This document shows positions 18,243 through 26,970 of a stretch of DNA of 64,000 nt, piece by piece. Below the pieces are notes generated by a model, which was not told where the DNA came from, made no database searches, and worked only from the letters and a program-made list of their open reading frames with translations. Location of the stretch: the NCBI GenBank assembly GCA_041649015.1, contig JBAZNU010000005.1:202313-266312 (forward strand). The letters run 5' to 3'. The DNA is from Ignavibacteria bacterium. Lineage in GTDB: Bacteria > Bacteroidota > Ignavibacteria > Tepidaquicellales > Tepidaquicellaceae. Position 1 is the first letter of the stretch, and each line of letters opens with the position of its first letter. The position numbers were made by a program, and so were the translations under genes.

Positions 18243-19750
18243 AAAGACAAATCTGGCAGACATTATTCTCATTAATCCTTTTTAGCATTATCGTAATTTT
18301 ATATTTATTTATTTCACAATCGGCAATAGCACAGATGCAATTCGAGTGGGTGAGGAATTATCCTAATTTTCAGGGACATTCAGCGGCAATTGATTCTTCC
18401 GGAAATATTTATTCCGTTGGAGACTCATCAAGTTATTTGATAGTTTTTAAACATACTCCAAATGGAATTCTTATCTGGAAAAGAAAGCTAAATTACGTAA
18501 AGAGCAACTCACCTATACTTGTGTCGACAGATAAAAATAAAGACCTATATGTATCGTGCAGTAATATAGCGCATAATTATGTCTTGACAAAATTTGATTC
18601 ATCAGGGCAGTTGAAATGGGAGAATATATTAATTTATGGGGGGTATGACGAGCCTTACAGTATAGCCGTTGATAAGGCAGGTTTCATTTATTTGACAGGA
18701 GAAACATTTAATGGAATCACTAAATGCCTCACGGTAAAATATACTCCGCAAGGCGATACACTATGGACAAGAATTAACCCGGAATACGTAATGGGAGGGA
18801 ACTATGTAAGTATTGATGACAGCGGATATGTTTACGTTGCTGGAGGTTATATTTCTTCCGGTGGAAGTTATTATTATGGAACTTTGAAATACGATAATAA
18901 TGGAAATCTGAAATGGTTTAGAAAGTATAGTTATCAGAATACGATTTCAAGAGGTCTTTGTGTAAAGCCTGACAACAAAGGTAATTGCTACGTTAGTGGA
19001 TATATAACTTTGTATAATGGGAACTTCATTTCCGGGCTTATTAAATATGATTATAAAGGTGATTCAGTCTGGGTAAGAATTTTTGGAGATTCTTTAACAT
19101 ATACATCCGGCTCAACAAATATTAATTTCGATGATATCGGAAACATATACTTATCTTCTATTTACACTTTAAAATATGACACAGCAGGTTATTTACTCTG
19201 GAATATATATAACGACAGTTACTCTACTTCATTTGCATTTCATAATAATCGTATATATTTTGCAGGGACGAGTTTATGGCAGGGTCCTGACAGTCTGCGT
19301 ATTATTGAACGTGATGAAAAGGGAAACCTAATTAGCCAGAACTATTATCCCAAATCACCCTCTAAGCTTGATTTGAAATTTTATGACAACTCATTTTATC
19401 TTATAATTAATTCTCAAGACTCTTTAATATTAATGAAATTCAGAACGTCCCCTAATAGCATCGTGAACAACACAACTATAATAAGTGATTATAAATTACA
19501 TCAGAACTTTCCGAATCCTTTTAATTCATCAACGAATATTAGTTATTCATTGCGTGTAAAAAGTTTAATAACTCTAAGGATATACGACATATCAGGAAAA
19601 GAAATTACAACTCTTGTGAATGGGTATAAATCCGCAGGTGAATATAAGATATTATTCGATGCAGTTAATCTATCTTCTGGGATTTATTTCTATTCTATGT
19701 TGGCTGATAATAAATTAATAGATACTAAAAAACTCATTATAGTAAAATAG
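18239..19750 (+). CDS. T9SS-exported beta-propeller (SBBP-type) repeat protein, paralogue C
   Basis: The 503-residue protein has a leader almost identical to paralogue A (ending ISQSAIAQMQFEWVRNYP), but the propeller body diverges straight afterwards (NFQGHSAAIDSSGNIYSVG). Repeats such as TLKYDNNGNLKWFRKY run to about residue 415. The sorting domain has HQNFPNPFNSSTNISYSL and ends KKLIIVK. It lies directly downstream of the truncated GH74-like fragment, with the duplicated segment between them. After its stop comes AGAGAGGAGGA, also found after paralogue B, so the duplicated unit may include 3' flanking DNA. The role at the cell surface is unknown. Confidence 0.83.
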   Translation: MKRQIWQTLFSLILFSIIVILYLFISQSAIAQMQFEWVRNYPNFQGHSAAIDSSGNIYSVGDSSSYLIVFKHTPNGILIWKRKLNYVKSNSPILVSTDKNKDLYVSCSNIAHNYVLTKFDSSGQLKWENILIYGGYDEPYSIAVDKAGFIYLTGETFNGITKCLTVKYTPQGDTLWTRINPEYVMGGNYVSIDDSGYVYVAGGYISSGGSYYYGTLKYDNNGNLKWFRKYSYQNTISRGLCVKPDNKGNCYVSGYITLYNGNFISGLIKYDYKGDSVWVRIFGDSLTYTSGSTNINFDDIGNIYLSSIYTLKYDTAGYLLWNIYNDSYSTSFAFHNNRIYFAGTSLWQGPDSLRIIERDEKGNLISQNYYPKSPSKLDLKFYDNSFYLIINSQDSLILMKFRTSPNSIVNNTTIISDYKLHQNFPNPFNSSTNISYSLRVKSLITLRIYDISGKEITTLVNGYKSAGEYKILFDAVNLSSGIYFYSMLADNKLIDTKKLIIVK

Positions 19751-19870
19751 TTCGCATAAAAATAGAGAGGAGGAAAAGAAGACGAAACTACCATATTAAA
19801 TACCGGATAATGGATTTTATGTTATTCCCTTTATTATAAAGGCAGGTGTTTTTATTTTTATCTAACAATT

Positions 19871-21529
19871 ATGGCTTTAAAATATAAAATATTTTTTATT
19901 GTGTTTTCCGTTTTGTTAATATTTTCCAACGGATTTTCGCAAGTCTATCAGGAGTGGATAAGACATTATTCCAGTATCGGAAATAAAACAGATTATGCTA
20001 TCAGAGTCGTTACAGACAGAAATAATAATGTTTATGTAACCGGTAATACCGCGAATGATACAACTACTTTTGGTGATAATGTCGATATTGTGACAATTAA
20101 ATATAATTCTACCGGAGAAGTTAAATGGACAGCCAAATACAGAGCAGAGGCAATTTATAGCAGTGTAAATAGAAGCAATGATATTATAACTGACAATAAC
20201 GGAAATATTTATGTCACTGGTATGGAAGCCAAAGATTATGGAACGCAATATATTATACTTATAAAATATGATTCACTTGGAACAATGCGATGGATAAGAA
20301 AATATACCGGTCACGGGTATGATGTTACCGCAAATGCAGCATTTAGAATTGCATTGGATAAAGAAGGTAATATCTTAATTGCCGGAACAAGCGTTGAGGA
20401 GGGATATAAACAAACATTCATAACTCTTAAATTTTCCCCCGCCGCAGAATTGTTATGGTATGATTCGTATATAGTTCCAAGAAAATATAATTCGAATGAT
20501 ATTATCAGAGGTTTATGTGTCGATTCTCTGTGCAATGTTTATGTTGTCGGCCATTTTGATTCGAGCCGAGACGAAAGTGATTTTTGCACAATTAAATATG
20601 ACAAACTCGGTTACAGAAAATGGGTTTCCATTTATAAAAGGCAGGGTGATGATTATCCTACTAATATAGCTGTGGATAAAAACCTGAACGTTTATGTTTC
20701 CGGAAGTTTCGGTTCTATGTCTCGCATGGGTACAATAAAATATGATTCGAACGGAGTATTCCAGTGGGCAAGGGATTATCAGGGCAGTGGGTGCTGTTAT
20801 TGCCAGGGATATGATTTAAAAGTTGACAGTAAAAATAACGTAATAATAACAGGATTTGCAGATAATTCAAACACAGCAAGAGATATTGTAACAATTAAAT
20901 ATAACCCGGATGGGAATGTAATATGGTTAAGAATTTATGACGATGGGGTTAATGATTTCGATGTAGGTTATGAAATGGCTTTGGATAAATATGATAATAT
21001 TTATATTGCAGGATTAAGTATTAAACCATACACAGATGCAAATATGGTGGTTGTTAAGTATGATTCGACAGGTACGGAAAAATGGTCAAGAATTTATAAC
21101 GGCACTGCAAACAATGCTGACGAGGCTTTTTCAATTACCTTAGATAACAACGGAAGTGTTATCATTGCAGGTTATAGTTCTGAAACTGGAACAGGAGAAG
21201 ATTTTTGTATTATCAAATATTCGCTGTTAACCGGCATATCCGACCCTATTAATAACGAAATAAAAAACATTGCATCCTTGCGAAATTATCCTAATCCGTT
21301 TAATCTATCTACAATAATCGAATATTCGATTCTCCGCGACAGTTATATTGAAATAACTTTATATGATGTTTCAGGAAAAGAAATGCAAATTATTTATAAA
21401 GGAAATATAAATAAGGGAATACATAAACTCACATTATCTTCTAAAAACCTATCGAGCGGTATTTATTTTTGTAAATTGACAGTTAATGGTAAATCAACAT
21501 CTATACACAGGCTAATAGTTATTAAGTAA
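19871..21529 (+). CDS. T9SS-exported SBBP-type repeat protein, paralogue D (divergent)
   Basis: The 552-residue protein starts with a signal peptide ending FSNGFSQ and enters the family-typical VYQEWIRHY. It contains the clearest SBBP repeats in the cluster: VTGNTANDTTTFGDNVDIVT, then repeated IxIKYDSxGxxxWxRxY units about 50-55 residues apart. The sorting domain (about 465-552) reads LRNYPNPFNLSTIIEYSI and ends HRLIVIK. Leader and flanks differ from A, B, C and E, so this member was not part of the recent exchanges. The GCCYCQG cysteine cluster near residue 315 is unusual for the family. Function unknown. Confidence 0.83.
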   Translation: MALKYKIFFIVFSVLLIFSNGFSQVYQEWIRHYSSIGNKTDYAIRVVTDRNNNVYVTGNTANDTTTFGDNVDIVTIKYNSTGEVKWTAKYRAEAIYSSVNRSNDIITDNNGNIYVTGMEAKDYGTQYIILIKYDSLGTMRWIRKYTGHGYDVTANAAFRIALDKEGNILIAGTSVEEGYKQTFITLKFSPAAELLWYDSYIVPRKYNSNDIIRGLCVDSLCNVYVVGHFDSSRDESDFCTIKYDKLGYRKWVSIYKRQGDDYPTNIAVDKNLNVYVSGSFGSMSRMGTIKYDSNGVFQWARDYQGSGCCYCQGYDLKVDSKNNVIITGFADNSNTARDIVTIKYNPDGNVIWLRIYDDGVNDFDVGYEMALDKYDNIYIAGLSIKPYTDANMVVVKYDSTGTEKWSRIYNGTANNADEAFSITLDNNGSVIIAGYSSETGTGEDFCIIKYSLLTGISDPINNEIKNIASLRNYPNPFNLSTIIEYSILRDSYIEITLYDVSGKEMQIIYKGNINKGIHKLTLSSKNLSSGIYFCKLTVNGKSTSIHRLIVIK

Positions 21530-21556
21530 TTTTTATTAAATATCAAATTAAATTTT

Positions 21557-21738
21557 ATAAAAAAGATAATTTTTCTTTTGACATTTTTATGTACTATTAA
21601 TAATTTCACATTAGCCCAGAGCTATCGTGATATTAATTTCGAATACGGTGGATTTGTAACAGAAATTTATGTTGCAAAAAACGACAACTTAATTGGCTAC
21701 CAAATTTTATACGCAAGAACTGATGTGGGCGGTTTATA
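21557..21738 (+). pseudogene. Second GH74-like N-terminal fragment, start codon lost
   Basis: Reading from ATA at 21557 gives IKKIIFLLTFLCTINNFTLA, then NFEYGGFVTEIYVAKN and QILYARTDVGGLY, clearly related to the fragment at 17865. The position of the former start is ATA rather than ATG, although a TTG at 21578 could still be read. Homology stops after the GGLY region (about 21738), where the sequence changes to the end of a T9SS sorting domain in another frame. Start loss, truncation and fusion together make this a dead gene. Confidence 0.7.
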
Positions 21739-21792
21739 TTGTTTTCGGATAATAAAATAATAGATACGAAAAAACTCATTTTAATTAAATAA
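21739..21792 (+). pseudogene. Remnant of a T9SS C-terminal domain (last 17 codons of a deleted paralogue)
   Basis: In the frame starting at 21739 the DNA reads LFSDNKIIDTKKLILIK and a stop, matching the final strand of paralogues A and B (LFADNIIIDTKKLILIK in B). The stop is followed by T and then the ATG of paralogue E, the same spacing as between A and B. So E once followed a full paralogue, of which only this tail remains after a deletion joined it to the GH74-like fragment. Confidence 0.75.
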
Positions 21793-21793
21793 T

Positions 21794-23398
21794 ATGAACA
21801 TAAGATTAGCAGATAATCATGACTTAGTTTCTTACTTTGCAACCCGAAGAGGACGATTGTTTATTTTGTTTTACGTAATTGCGACTGTGACGTTGATTTA
21901 TTCACAGCCGGTATTAGCACAGCCGCATTTTGAGTGGGTTAGGAATTATCCGATGGTGGGGCAGGATGCTGCACTTGATTCTGCAGGTAACATCTACATA
22001 CTCGGAAGACCTGAAACTAACGGTGTTAGTATTATTAAATATAATCCTTCGGGTTCGATTATATGGACGAAAGTTCAACCATCGGTGAACGGAGGTTATT
22101 TACATGCTGCTTCGGATAAATACGGAAATTTGTATTTTACTTTTTTTGACATGAATGATTCTTATTTCAGACTTACGAAATATGATTCAAGCGGTAATTA
22201 TCAATGGACAAAATATTATGTAACGGGTGGCTTTAATACATATCCTCAGGCAATAGCTCTTGATACGACAGGTAATATATTTCTTATAGGGAACAGTCAA
22301 ACAGCTACCGGTTCTCCATTTATCTTAAAGTATAATGCGCAGGGAGATTTATTATGGACAGCGAGTTCTACTATTAACAGAAGTGGATTTTTTGCCGGTT
22401 TTGTAGATAAACCCGGAAATATTTATGTAACAGGTTACTGTAGAGACTCTAATAATTACTCTTTTGATTATTTAACGATTAAATTTAACAATGCAGGAAT
22501 CCAGCAATGGGCTAAGAGATATAACGGACCAGGTGACGATTATGATATAGCTGTAAGTGTAAAAGCCGATGACGAAGGGTATTGTTATATAACAGGTTCT
22601 GTAGCTATTGAAGGTCATGCCGGTACATCAGGAACAATAAAGTATGCTCCAAACGGCGATACTGTTTGGACTAGATTATATTCACTGGATACAACAGACC
22701 AGTATGGCGGGGAATATTTAGAGATAGACGGTGATGGTAATGTTTATGTAACGGGTTGGGGACATAGCTTAACTGATTTTCAAGGCGAGTATAGAACAAT
22801 AAAATATGATAAATATGGAAATTTATTGTGGATAATACATGATTCTAACGGTGTTTATCCCCAATCAATGGCAATTGACAGAAACAATAATATTTTCATA
22901 ACAGGACATAATCAGGCTTATAAATTTTATAGTGTTGGTTACAATTATTCAGGAATAATGATATGGGGTCTTTTATATCCCCCTGAGTATATAGCATCAT
23001 ATCATGGAGGCATAAAAGTTTTGATTGATAAAAATAATTATCTATATGTATATGGCGGTTCACTTGATTCAGCGATATTATTAAAATATTCAATAAGTAC
23101 TGGCATTGTAAATCCAAATCAAAATATTGTTCAAGGTTATAAATTACATCAAAATTATCCTAACCCCTTTAACTCCTCAACCATCATCAGCTATTCTTTA
23201 CCGGCAAAAGGTTACATCCACATTAAAATACATGATTTATTAGGCAAAGAAACTGCTTCGTTAGTTAATGAGAATAAATCAGCCGGTAATTATGAAGTAA
23301 AATTCGAAGAACATAATTTATCAACGGGTGTATATTTTTATACGCTTTTTGTGAACGGACAGAAAATGGACATAAAGAAAATGATGGTTATTAAATAA
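21794..23398 (+). CDS. T9SS-exported beta-propeller (SBBP-type) repeat protein, paralogue E
   Basis: The 534-residue product has the same leader as paralogue B (LVSYFATRRGRLFI, hydrophobic core, AQPHFEWVRNYP), but its body departs after about residue 55 (VGQDAALDSAGNIYILGRPE). Repeats such as TIKYDKYGNLLWI continue to about residue 440. The sorting domain reads HQNYPNPFNSSTIISYSL, then KIHDLLGKETASL, and ends KKMMVIK. It is the last gene of the cluster. As with B, the start lies one base after the stop of an (eroded) upstream paralogue. No catalytic motif was recognised. Confidence 0.83.
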   Translation: MNIRLADNHDLVSYFATRRGRLFILFYVIATVTLIYSQPVLAQPHFEWVRNYPMVGQDAALDSAGNIYILGRPETNGVSIIKYNPSGSIIWTKVQPSVNGGYLHAASDKYGNLYFTFFDMNDSYFRLTKYDSSGNYQWTKYYVTGGFNTYPQAIALDTTGNIFLIGNSQTATGSPFILKYNAQGDLLWTASSTINRSGFFAGFVDKPGNIYVTGYCRDSNNYSFDYLTIKFNNAGIQQWAKRYNGPGDDYDIAVSVKADDEGYCYITGSVAIEGHAGTSGTIKYAPNGDTVWTRLYSLDTTDQYGGEYLEIDGDGNVYVTGWGHSLTDFQGEYRTIKYDKYGNLLWIIHDSNGVYPQSMAIDRNNNIFITGHNQAYKFYSVGYNYSGIMIWGLLYPPEYIASYHGGIKVLIDKNNYLYVYGGSLDSAILLKYSISTGIVNPNQNIVQGYKLHQNYPNPFNSSTIISYSLPAKGYIHIKIHDLLGKETASLVNENKSAGNYEVKFEEHNLSTGVYFYTLFVNGQKMDIKKMMVIK

Positions 23399-23944
23399 AT
23401 AGGATGTTCTTTAATAAATTTAAAGAAGAATATGGTAAAATTATAAATAATTAATTAGTTCGGCAAAGTCTTTAATGAATCCATGTTAAAGTGCAAAATG
23501 CGTCAAATCTCTTCTCTGCAAAAAATTTCAGTACCTGTTGTCTATATTACTTTTAAAGAAACAACCAATATTTTACTCTTCGGATGGTAACTTTATTTAT
23601 TACGCAATCCGGCGGTGTAGTTTTTATTTTTCCGTCTATTGACATTATGGAACTTTTTTAATAATTTTATGTTTATATTCATGAACAAATATTTAATAAA
23701 ATTATGTTAAAACTGTTAGAAGCGATACATCTAAAAACAGCAAAAATCTCTACTTTCTACACTTCACTCACACATTACTAACACTTTACTTACACAATTT
23801 TTACACACTTCTTATATACACCTTGTATAGCAGCTTAATAGACCTTATATATGCAAAGCATAAAGTTCAGGAACCTATACCAAATATCAGCATTATTTTT
23901 GTTTAAACAATAAACTAAATTGCACTTTCAAAAATTACATTTTA
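23399..23944. other. 546-bp noncoding region with an 84-base G-free stretch
   Basis: No ORF, tRNA or clear terminator is visible. Positions 23741-23824 contain no G on the plus strand and are rich in short ACAC, CACTT and TTACAC units. The rest is plain AT-rich DNA. The 3' end must carry the rarD promoter. Confidence 0.5.
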
Positions 23945-24844
23945 TTGTCGTTGAATAGAGGTCTCTTATACGCATTCGCAGCTTACGCATGGTGGGGGTT
24001 CTTTCCGCTTTATTGGAAACTGCTAATAAAAGTACCCGCTTTGCAATTGATTGGTCATAGAATTATTTGGTCATTTATTTCTTTGATTTCCGTTTTACTA
24101 ATCTTAAATCAATGGAATTCATTTCGGAAATCAATTTTTGATTTTAAAATATTCAAAATTTATTTGCTTGCCGCTGTTCTTATCGGCTTGAATTGGTTTA
24201 TGTATGTTTGGGCAGTGAATGCCGGTTATATTGTCGAAACCAGCCTCGGATATTTCATTAATCCTCTTATAAGTGTGTTGCTCGGTGTTTTATTCTTCAA
24301 GGAAAAATTAAAGCTGTGGCAATGGATTCCAATAATTCTTGCGGGCAGCGGAGTTCTATACATGACAATCTCAATTGGGGAGCTGCCGTGGATTGCACTT
24401 CTTCTTGCTTTTACATTCGGGTTTTACGGTATGATAAAGAAGATTGCACCTCTCAGCTCTTTACAGGGATTAACACTCGAAACAGTTATTTTACTCCTCC
24501 CTGCACTCTTTTATTTAATTCAAGCTGAAAATTCAGGTGTGGGTGCATTCACTCATCAGGGTTTATTTACCGATTTTTTGATTGTCCTCGCTGGAGTTAT
24601 AACAACCATTCCTCTTCTGCTCTTCGCTTCCGCAGCAAAGAGAATACCCCTTTCATACATCGGCGTTTTGCAGTATATCGCTCCAACAATTCAGTTTTTG
24701 CTCGGCGTATTAGTCTTCAAAGAATCTTTCTCTGTTAATCAGTTCATCGGATTCTCTGCCGTATGGATAGCTCTTATAATTTTTGGATTAAACAGTTTCG
24801 CGTCCTACAGAGCAAAATCTATATCTCCTCCCGAAATGGATTAA
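23945..24844 (+). CDS. rarD: RarD-type EamA transporter
   Basis: This 299-residue inner membrane protein of the drug/metabolite transporter superfamily has about ten hydrophobic helices in two EamA halves. It shows the RarD pattern AAYAWWGFFPLYWKLL at the N terminus, HRIIWSFIS, and NWFMYVWAVNAGYIVETSLG, ending with a FVFKE-like LVFKESF before the last helix. The start is a TTG at 23945; no ATG fits before the first helix. RarD proteins were named for chloramphenicol sensitivity, but the true substrate is unsettled. It stands alone, with noncoding DNA on both sides. Confidence 0.88.
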   Translation: MSLNRGLLYAFAAYAWWGFFPLYWKLLIKVPALQLIGHRIIWSFISLISVLLILNQWNSFRKSIFDFKIFKIYLLAAVLIGLNWFMYVWAVNAGYIVETSLGYFINPLISVLLGVLFFKEKLKLWQWIPIILAGSGVLYMTISIGELPWIALLLAFTFGFYGMIKKIAPLSSLQGLTLETVILLLPALFYLIQAENSGVGAFTHQGLFTDFLIVLAGVITTIPLLLFASAAKRIPLSYIGVLQYIAPTIQFLLGVLVFKESFSVNQFIGFSAVWIALIIFGLNSFASYRAKSISPPEMD

Positions 24845-25039
24845 ATAATAACTAATTTTTTGATTTAATTATGGAACTGAATTAAGGGTACTAATTTTCC
24901 CCCTACATAATTTTATATATTGATTAATCCTTAATATATTGATATTTTAAATGTAACTTAAACAGTAATTATAATACAACATGTTTGTAATTACCGCATA
25001 AGTGAAGATTAATCATTAACTTAAATACAGGAGATTAAA

Positions 25040-25459
25040 ATGGAAGAAAACAAAATGGCTAAAGGTCTTATGATGGGATTTTTAGCAGGGGGAATAGTCG
25101 GTGCAGTTGTGGCTTTGCTCTATGCACCTAAGGCAGGAAGAGAACTAAGAAACGATATCAGAATCAAGAAGGATGAGTTTATCGACGATACATCCGAATA
25201 CATGAAGATTGCTAAGTCTAAAGCAAGCGACCTTATTAACGACGGAAAGAAAAAATCCGAACAGATTATTAAGGATGCTAAAGAAAAAGCAAATTCCCTT
25301 CTGGATGATGCTAATTCAGTTCTGAGCGATGCAAAAACAAAAGCGACTGAAAAATTCGGCGTCGCTAAGGAAAAAATCACCGTAGAGAGCGAAAGAATTA
25401 AAGATGCTTTTAAGGCGGGTGTTGATGCGTACAAGGACGAAAAATCCAAAGGTGTTTAA
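25040..25459 (+). CDS. YtxH domain membrane-anchored protein
   Basis: The 139-residue protein begins with a glycine-rich transmembrane segment (GLMMGFLAGGIVGAVVALLY) followed by APKAGRELR, the hallmark of the YtxH family. It continues as a long charged helix with Lys/Asp/Ala repeats likely to form a coiled coil (about 45-135). Family members are linked to envelope stress in other bacteria; a direct function is not established. It is followed after 17 bases by another anchored coiled-coil protein, a common pairing, so the two are likely co-transcribed. A GGAG purine run seven bases before the ATG is a good ribosome binding site. Confidence 0.88.
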   Translation: MEENKMAKGLMMGFLAGGIVGAVVALLYAPKAGRELRNDIRIKKDEFIDDTSEYMKIAKSKASDLINDGKKKSEQIIKDAKEKANSLLDDANSVLSDAKTKATEKFGVAKEKITVESERIKDAFKAGVDAYKDEKSKGV

Positions 25460-25476
25460 TCTTAAATTTTAAATAA

Positions 25477-26028
25477 TTGACACTCGAAGTCTTAAATATT
25501 GTTTCTGTAATTATTCAGATTATTCTTTTTGTCGTTCTTATTTTTGCAGTGTTTGCCTTGTCCGCTTATGTCAAGTCCCTAATGCAAAGGGTCGAGACTC
25601 TGCAGGATGAGTTTAACAAGTTCAAAGTCAAGGTTGAACCTTTAATAGATGATACAAAAGTATTAATTCAAAAGGTTAACAAAATCACCGATAAAGTTGA
25701 CGATAATATTGTTTACTTAAGTAAAGCGGTTGAGAAGGTTAAAACAGCTATTGACGACGTTGTTGATTTCAAAGACAAAATCGTCAGAAAAGTTGAACCG
25801 CCTATCGTTGACACTATTACTGCATTCTCGGCAATTGTCAAAGGAATAAAGGTATTCTCGGAGACTTGGAAATCTAAAAGACCCGAGAAGCGTTATATAA
25901 AACACGATGATGAACTGCTGTTCGATGCGGGTAACGATAACGATTATGAACTTGAAAAAGAATACGACGATATAAATAAAGAACTGAATGAAGTCAGAAA
26001 GAAACTTGAAGAGATGAAGAGAGTATAA
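25477..26028 (+). CDS. DUF948-like membrane-anchored coiled-coil protein
   Basis: The 183-residue product has one N-terminal membrane helix (about 6-30, VSVIIQIILFVVLIFAVFAL), then a long amphipathic helix with valine/isoleucine heptads (VKVEPLIDDTKVLIQKVNK onward) and an acidic C terminus ending in another coiled coil (KELNEVRKKLEEMK). The start is TTG at 25477; later ATGs would remove the membrane helix. The layout resembles DUF948 proteins, often encoded next to YtxH genes as here. Likely a cytoplasmic-face envelope protein; function unknown. A strong hairpin follows. Confidence 0.75.
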   Translation: MTLEVLNIVSVIIQIILFVVLIFAVFALSAYVKSLMQRVETLQDEFNKFKVKVEPLIDDTKVLIQKVNKITDKVDDNIVYLSKAVEKVKTAIDDVVDFKDKIVRKVEPPIVDTITAFSAIVKGIKVFSETWKSKRPEKRYIKHDDELLFDAGNDNDYELEKEYDDINKELNEVRKKLEEMKRV

Positions 26029-26056
26029 TCTCTCACACTCTTTATATGTGTTTTAT

Positions 26057-26086
26057 AAGGTTAATTGCTGCAAAGCAATTAACCTT
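26057..26086. terminator. Bidirectional terminator overlapping the xth stop
   Basis: AAGGTTAATTGC pairs with GCAATTAACCTT over a six-base loop (TGCAAA); TATTATTTTT follows on the plus strand. The right arm contains the last codons and stop of the convergent xth gene. Confidence 0.85.
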
Positions 26087-26870
26087 TATTATTTTTAATT
26101 TGAATCGATACAGGACAGTGGTCGCTTCCTTGCACATCTGAATGTATGTCAGCTTTGGCTATGTTCTTAACAAAACTGTTTGATACCATAAAATAATCTA
26201 TTCTCCACCCGACGTTCCTTTCTCTTGCACGCGTTACCATGTCCCAGTATGTGTAGTTCTCCGGCTCCTTGTTGAATTCACGAAATATATCCGTGTAGCC
26301 GAGGTTAATAATCTTGTCTATCCATTCCCGTTCCTCGGGCAGGAATCCCGAGTTCGTTTCATTTTGTTTGGGTCTTGCCAAATCAATTTCTTTATGTGCA
26401 GTGTTGTAATCTCCTGTTACTATAACACCTTTCCTCGAATAATATTTTCTCTGGAGTAGAAAAAACAGCTCATCGTAAAATCCAAGTTTGTATCTTACTC
26501 TCTCAGGTCCTCTCCCTCCGTTCGGGAAATAACAATTAGCCAGCACATAATCCTTAAACTCAAGTATTATGCATCTTCCCTCATCGTCATAATAGTCATT
26601 TCCGATTCCAAGCGAAACATTTATCGGTTCCACCCTGGTATAAACCGCAACGCCTGAGTAACCCTTCTTCTTTGCAGAATGAAAATACGATGTGTAACCT
26701 TTTATCTCCTTTAGCTCTCCCGGCAGCTGCTCAAAGTGAGCCTTCGTTTCCTGAAGACACAGAATGTCTGGTTTTGCGACTTTCATCCAGTCAAGAAAAC
26801 CTTTCTTATGAACCGCTCTGAGTCCGTTCACATTCCATGAATATACTGTTGTATTTCTTGTTTTTGCCAT
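26079..26870 (-). CDS. xth: Exodeoxyribonuclease III / AP endonuclease
   Basis: The 263-residue enzyme of the EEP superfamily should cut DNA 5' to abasic sites in base excision repair. Visible motifs are SWNVNGLRA near the start, LQETK (metal-binding Glu), YSGVAVYTR, the TGDYNTAHKEIDLARP active site, and GSDHCPVSIQI at the end with the catalytic Asp-His pair. Length matches the bacterial ExoIII family. The gene is convergent with the DUF948-like gene and shares the terminator between them. Confidence 0.95.
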   Translation of the reverse strand: MAKTRNTTVYSWNVNGLRAVHKKGFLDWMKVAKPDILCLQETKAHFEQLPGELKEIKGYTSYFHSAKKKGYSGVAVYTRVEPINVSLGIGNDYYDDEGRCIILEFKDYVLANCYFPNGGRGPERVRYKLGFYDELFFLLQRKYYSRKGVIVTGDYNTAHKEIDLARPKQNETNSGFLPEEREWIDKIINLGYTDIFREFNKEPENYTYWDMVTRARERNVGWRIDYFMVSNSFVKNIAKADIHSDVQGSDHCPVSIQIKNNKG

Positions 26871-26970
26871 TAAACAAGATAATAATTATTATATTCACTT
26901 TTTATTCCATTTCTTTTGCAAATTGTTTAATTTATTTTTGATAGATTTAAAATTAATATTCTATTCAGAT

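Noticed and set aside
21540..21793. Insertion sequence as the cause of the broken genes in the T9SS cluster
   Set aside because: No transposase frame, terminal inverted repeats or target duplications were seen. Homologous recombination between paralogues explains the junctions better.
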